From assembly GCA_035294785.1 (NCBI GenBank), contig DATGKF010000062.1:1-15584 (forward strand): 15,584 nucleotides of DNA, read 5' to 3'. The notes under the pieces were generated by a model, which was not told where the DNA came from, did no database searches, and was given only the letters and a program-made list of their open reading frames with translations. The position numbers and the translations under genes are program-made. This document shows, one piece after another, positions 13,840 to 15,584 of the stretch; positions within the stretch are counted from its first letter, which is position 1, and the number at the start of each line of letters is the position of its first letter. The stretch comes from Poindextera sp035294785. Its GTDB lineage: Bacteria; Pseudomonadota; Alphaproteobacteria; Caulobacterales; Caulobacteraceae.

Positions 13840-15584
13840 TTAAGCCGCGCGCGCCATCTGCAGCAACGTCGTGTCGATCGTCTCCAGGAGCGCGTGGGCC
13901 GAGATCGGCTTGGTCACGAAGGCGTCGGCGCCCGCCGCGCGGCCGGCGGCCGCGTGCTCGGGCAGGGCGTTGGCGGTCAGCATGATGATCGGCGTGCGCT
14001 CCAGGCCCTCGTCGCGCTCCTTCTCGCGGATGGCGGCGATGGCCTGCAGCCCGTCCATCTCCGGCATCTGCATGTCCATCAGGATGAGGTCGAAGCGCTC
14101 GTCGCAGAAGCGCTCCAGCGCCTCGCGGCCGTTCACGGCCATGGTCATGTCGACCGCGAGCCCGTCGAACATCAGCTGCAAGACCTTGCGGTTCACCTCG
14201 TGGTCCTCCGCTGCCAGGATGCGCAGCGGCGCCTCGCTATCGGCGCGGCCGGACACCGGACCGTCGGCGCTGGCCGCCGCATCCTCCACGGGCGCCTCGG
14301 CGGCGATCAGCGGCATGGTGAGAACGAACGTCGCGCCTTGCCCAGGCTCGGACTGCGCCGTGATCGTCCCGCCCATCAGCGCCGCCAGCGCATTGGAGAT
14401 GGAGAGCCCGAGGCCCGCGCCGCCGAAGCGGCGGGTGATCGATCCGTCCGCCTGCTCGAAGCGGCTGAAGAGGCGCTCGTGCGCGGCGGCGTCGAAGCCG
14501 ATGCCGTCGTCCTTCACCGCGAACGTCACCAGCCGCCCGCCGTCTTCGCGGGCCGCCGCGGCCACGCTCAGCGACACGCCGCCGGCGTTGGTGAACTTCA
14601 CCGCGTTGCTGAGGAGGTTGCCGACGATCTGCTTGATGCGGACCTTGTCGCCCATCAGGTACGGCTCGACGTCGTCGGCGACCTTGAGCGTCAGGGTCAG
14701 GCCCTTCTCCTCCGCCTTGGCGCGGAAGAGTTCAGCGAGGTTCCCCACCGTGCCGCGCAGGTCGAACGGCTCCGGCGTGATCTCCAACCGGCCGGCTTCC
14801 ACCCGCGCCAGGTCGAGGATGTCCGCCAGCAGCACCTGCAGCGACTCCGCCGAGTCCTCGATCACCGAGACCATCTCCGCCTGGCGCTTGCCGAGGCTGG
14901 AGCGGCGAAGGGCGCTGGCGACCCCCATCACCCCGTTCAGCGGCGTCCGGATCTCGTGGCTCATGTTGGCCAGGAACTCGCTCTTCGCCCGGTTGGCGGC
15001 CTCGGCGGCGTCGCGGGCGGCCTCCAGCTGTTGCTCCAGCGCCTTGCGCTCACTGACGTCGATGGTGGTGCCGACCACGCGCCAGGGCGAACCGTCCGCC
15101 GTGCGCTCCACCAGCCGCGCCCGCGACAGCACCCATTTGTAAGCGCCATCCTTGCAGCGCATGCGCACTTCGGCGCTCGCGTACGGCGTCTTGCCCTGGA
15201 AGTGGGCCTGGAACGCCGCCGAGACCGTCATCCGATCGTCGGGGTGGACGTAGTTGCGCCAGGCGCCGACGTGGCCGTCGAAGTCGTCGGGCGCATAGCC
15301 CAGCATCACCAGCCAGTTGGGGCTGACGTCCATGCTGTCGCTCACGAGGTCGAGTTCATAAAGGCCATCGCCCGATCCTTCGATGGCGATGGAGAGCTTG
15401 CGCTCGGCGTCGATGAACGCGACCTGCCGGTCGGCCAGCTGGCGCAGCACCGCGCCGTGGTCCAGCGAGAACCGCTGCGAGGCGAGGCCCGAGAGGCCGA
15501 GCAGACCGGGGATGATCAACGAGCGCCAGTCGAGTCCGTAGGCCAGGAACGGCCCGAGGATCGAGAAGACGGCCGTCGGCGCCA
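13840..15584 (-). CDS. Hybrid sensor histidine kinase/response regulator (5' end outside window)
   Basis: The frame is open to the window edge, giving 580 visible residues; the true start lies beyond. The TTG at 15519 is not a convincing start because coding continues upstream with a hydrophobic stretch (AVFSILGPFLAYGLDW... then LIIPGLLGLSGLA), likely the last membrane helices of a sensor region. Numbering from the edge, the order is: a PAS domain with PAC motif (about 60-178, ending DVSERKALEQQ), a coiled-coil linker, HisKA with SHEIRTPLNG (phospho-acceptor His209, bases 14958-14956), HATPase with N-box QIVGNLLSNAVKFT, DDGIGF and GGAGLGLSI, and a receiver with AEDHEVN, MDMQMPEMDG (phospho-acceptor Asp503), MLTAN and TKP. 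It probably autophosphorylates and relays to a separate Hpt protein. Signal and output are unknown. It is co-directional with MmcQ/YjbR. Confidence 0.93.
   Translation of the reverse strand, partial: APTAVFSILGPFLAYGLDWRSLIIPGLLGLSGLASQRFSLDHGAVLRQLADRQVAFIDAERKLSIAIEGSGDGLYELDLVSDSMDVSPNWLVMLGYAPDDFDGHVGAWRNYVHPDDRMTVSAAFQAHFQGKTPYASAEVRMRCKDGAYKWVLSRARLVERTADGSPWRVVGTTIDVSERKALEQQLEAARDAAEAANRAKSEFLANMSHEIRTPLNGVMGVASALRRSSLGKRQAEMVSVIEDSAESLQVLLADILDLARVEAGRLEITPEPFDLRGTVGNLAELFRAKAEEKGLTLTLKVADDVEPYLMGDKVRIKQIVGNLLSNAVKFTNAGGVSLSVAAAAREDGGRLVTFAVKDDGIGFDAAAHERLFSRFEQADGSITRRFGGAGLGLSISNALAALMGGTITAQSEPGQGATFVLTMPLIAAEAPVEDAAASADGPVSGRADSEAPLRILAAEDHEVNRKVLQLMFDGLAVDMTMAVNGREALERFCDERFDLILMDMQMPEMDGLQAIAAIREKERDEGLERTPIIMLTANALPEHAAAGRAAGADAFVTKPISAHALLETIDTTLLQMARAA

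Noticed and set aside
15517..15519. TTG as the start of the hybrid kinase
   Set aside because: The frame remains open for 21 more codons to the window edge and encodes hydrophobic membrane-like sequence, so the gene is truncated by the window.

Overview
The window looks like chromosomal DNA of a high-GC (about 70%) alphaproteobacterium. Strong GC bias at third positions, GTG starts, a hybrid sensor kinase and families of nested intergenic palindromes fit Caulobacteraceae (Caulobacter, Phenylobacterium and relatives). That placement is inference; no rRNA or other taxonomic marker is present.

Left flank (1-4423), metabolic. The 3' end of a molybdenum hydroxylase large subunit is followed by its FAD-binding medium subunit, a VOC/glyoxalase-fold protein, an exported SnoaL/NTF2-like protein and a PAPS-dependent sulfotransferase, all on the plus strand. 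Converging on these is a minus-strand pair: a second, divergent sulfotransferase and an exported protein with an SH3-like C-terminus.

Centre (4553-10392), the most interesting part: four signalling genes. (1) An FHA-TIR fusion retains the FHA phosphothreonine-binding residues and a Trp-x-x-x-Glu motif that aligns with the TIR NADase catalytic glutamate. (2) Four bases downstream is a 671-residue protein with an N-terminal SLOG-type Rossmann domain and about four C-terminal membrane helices. (3) Converging on it, with overlapping stop codons, is a membrane-anchored Ser/Thr kinase. (4) Divergent from the kinase is a PP2C phosphatase. The genes suggest one circuit: kinase and phosphatase set a phosphothreonine mark, FHA reads it, TIR makes or destroys an NAD-derived nucleotide, and SLOG senses that nucleotide and gates a membrane effector. 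This resembles Thoeris (TIR plus SLOG-containing ThsA) and animal TRPM channels (SLOG domain on a channel), but with phospho-control and a membrane output. It is a hypothesis from domain content.

Right flank (10512-15584), minus strand: a medium-chain-type acyl-CoA synthetase, an SMP-30/gluconolactonase protein, an MmcQ/YjbR-family protein, and a hybrid histidine kinase cut by the window edge. The gaps hold three palindromic repeat elements (10412-10499, 12202-12355, 13259-13456). Two of them are built from arrays of related 9-bp units. No gene-free stretch exceeds 300 bases. No tRNA, rRNA, CRISPR array, transposase or integrase was found.
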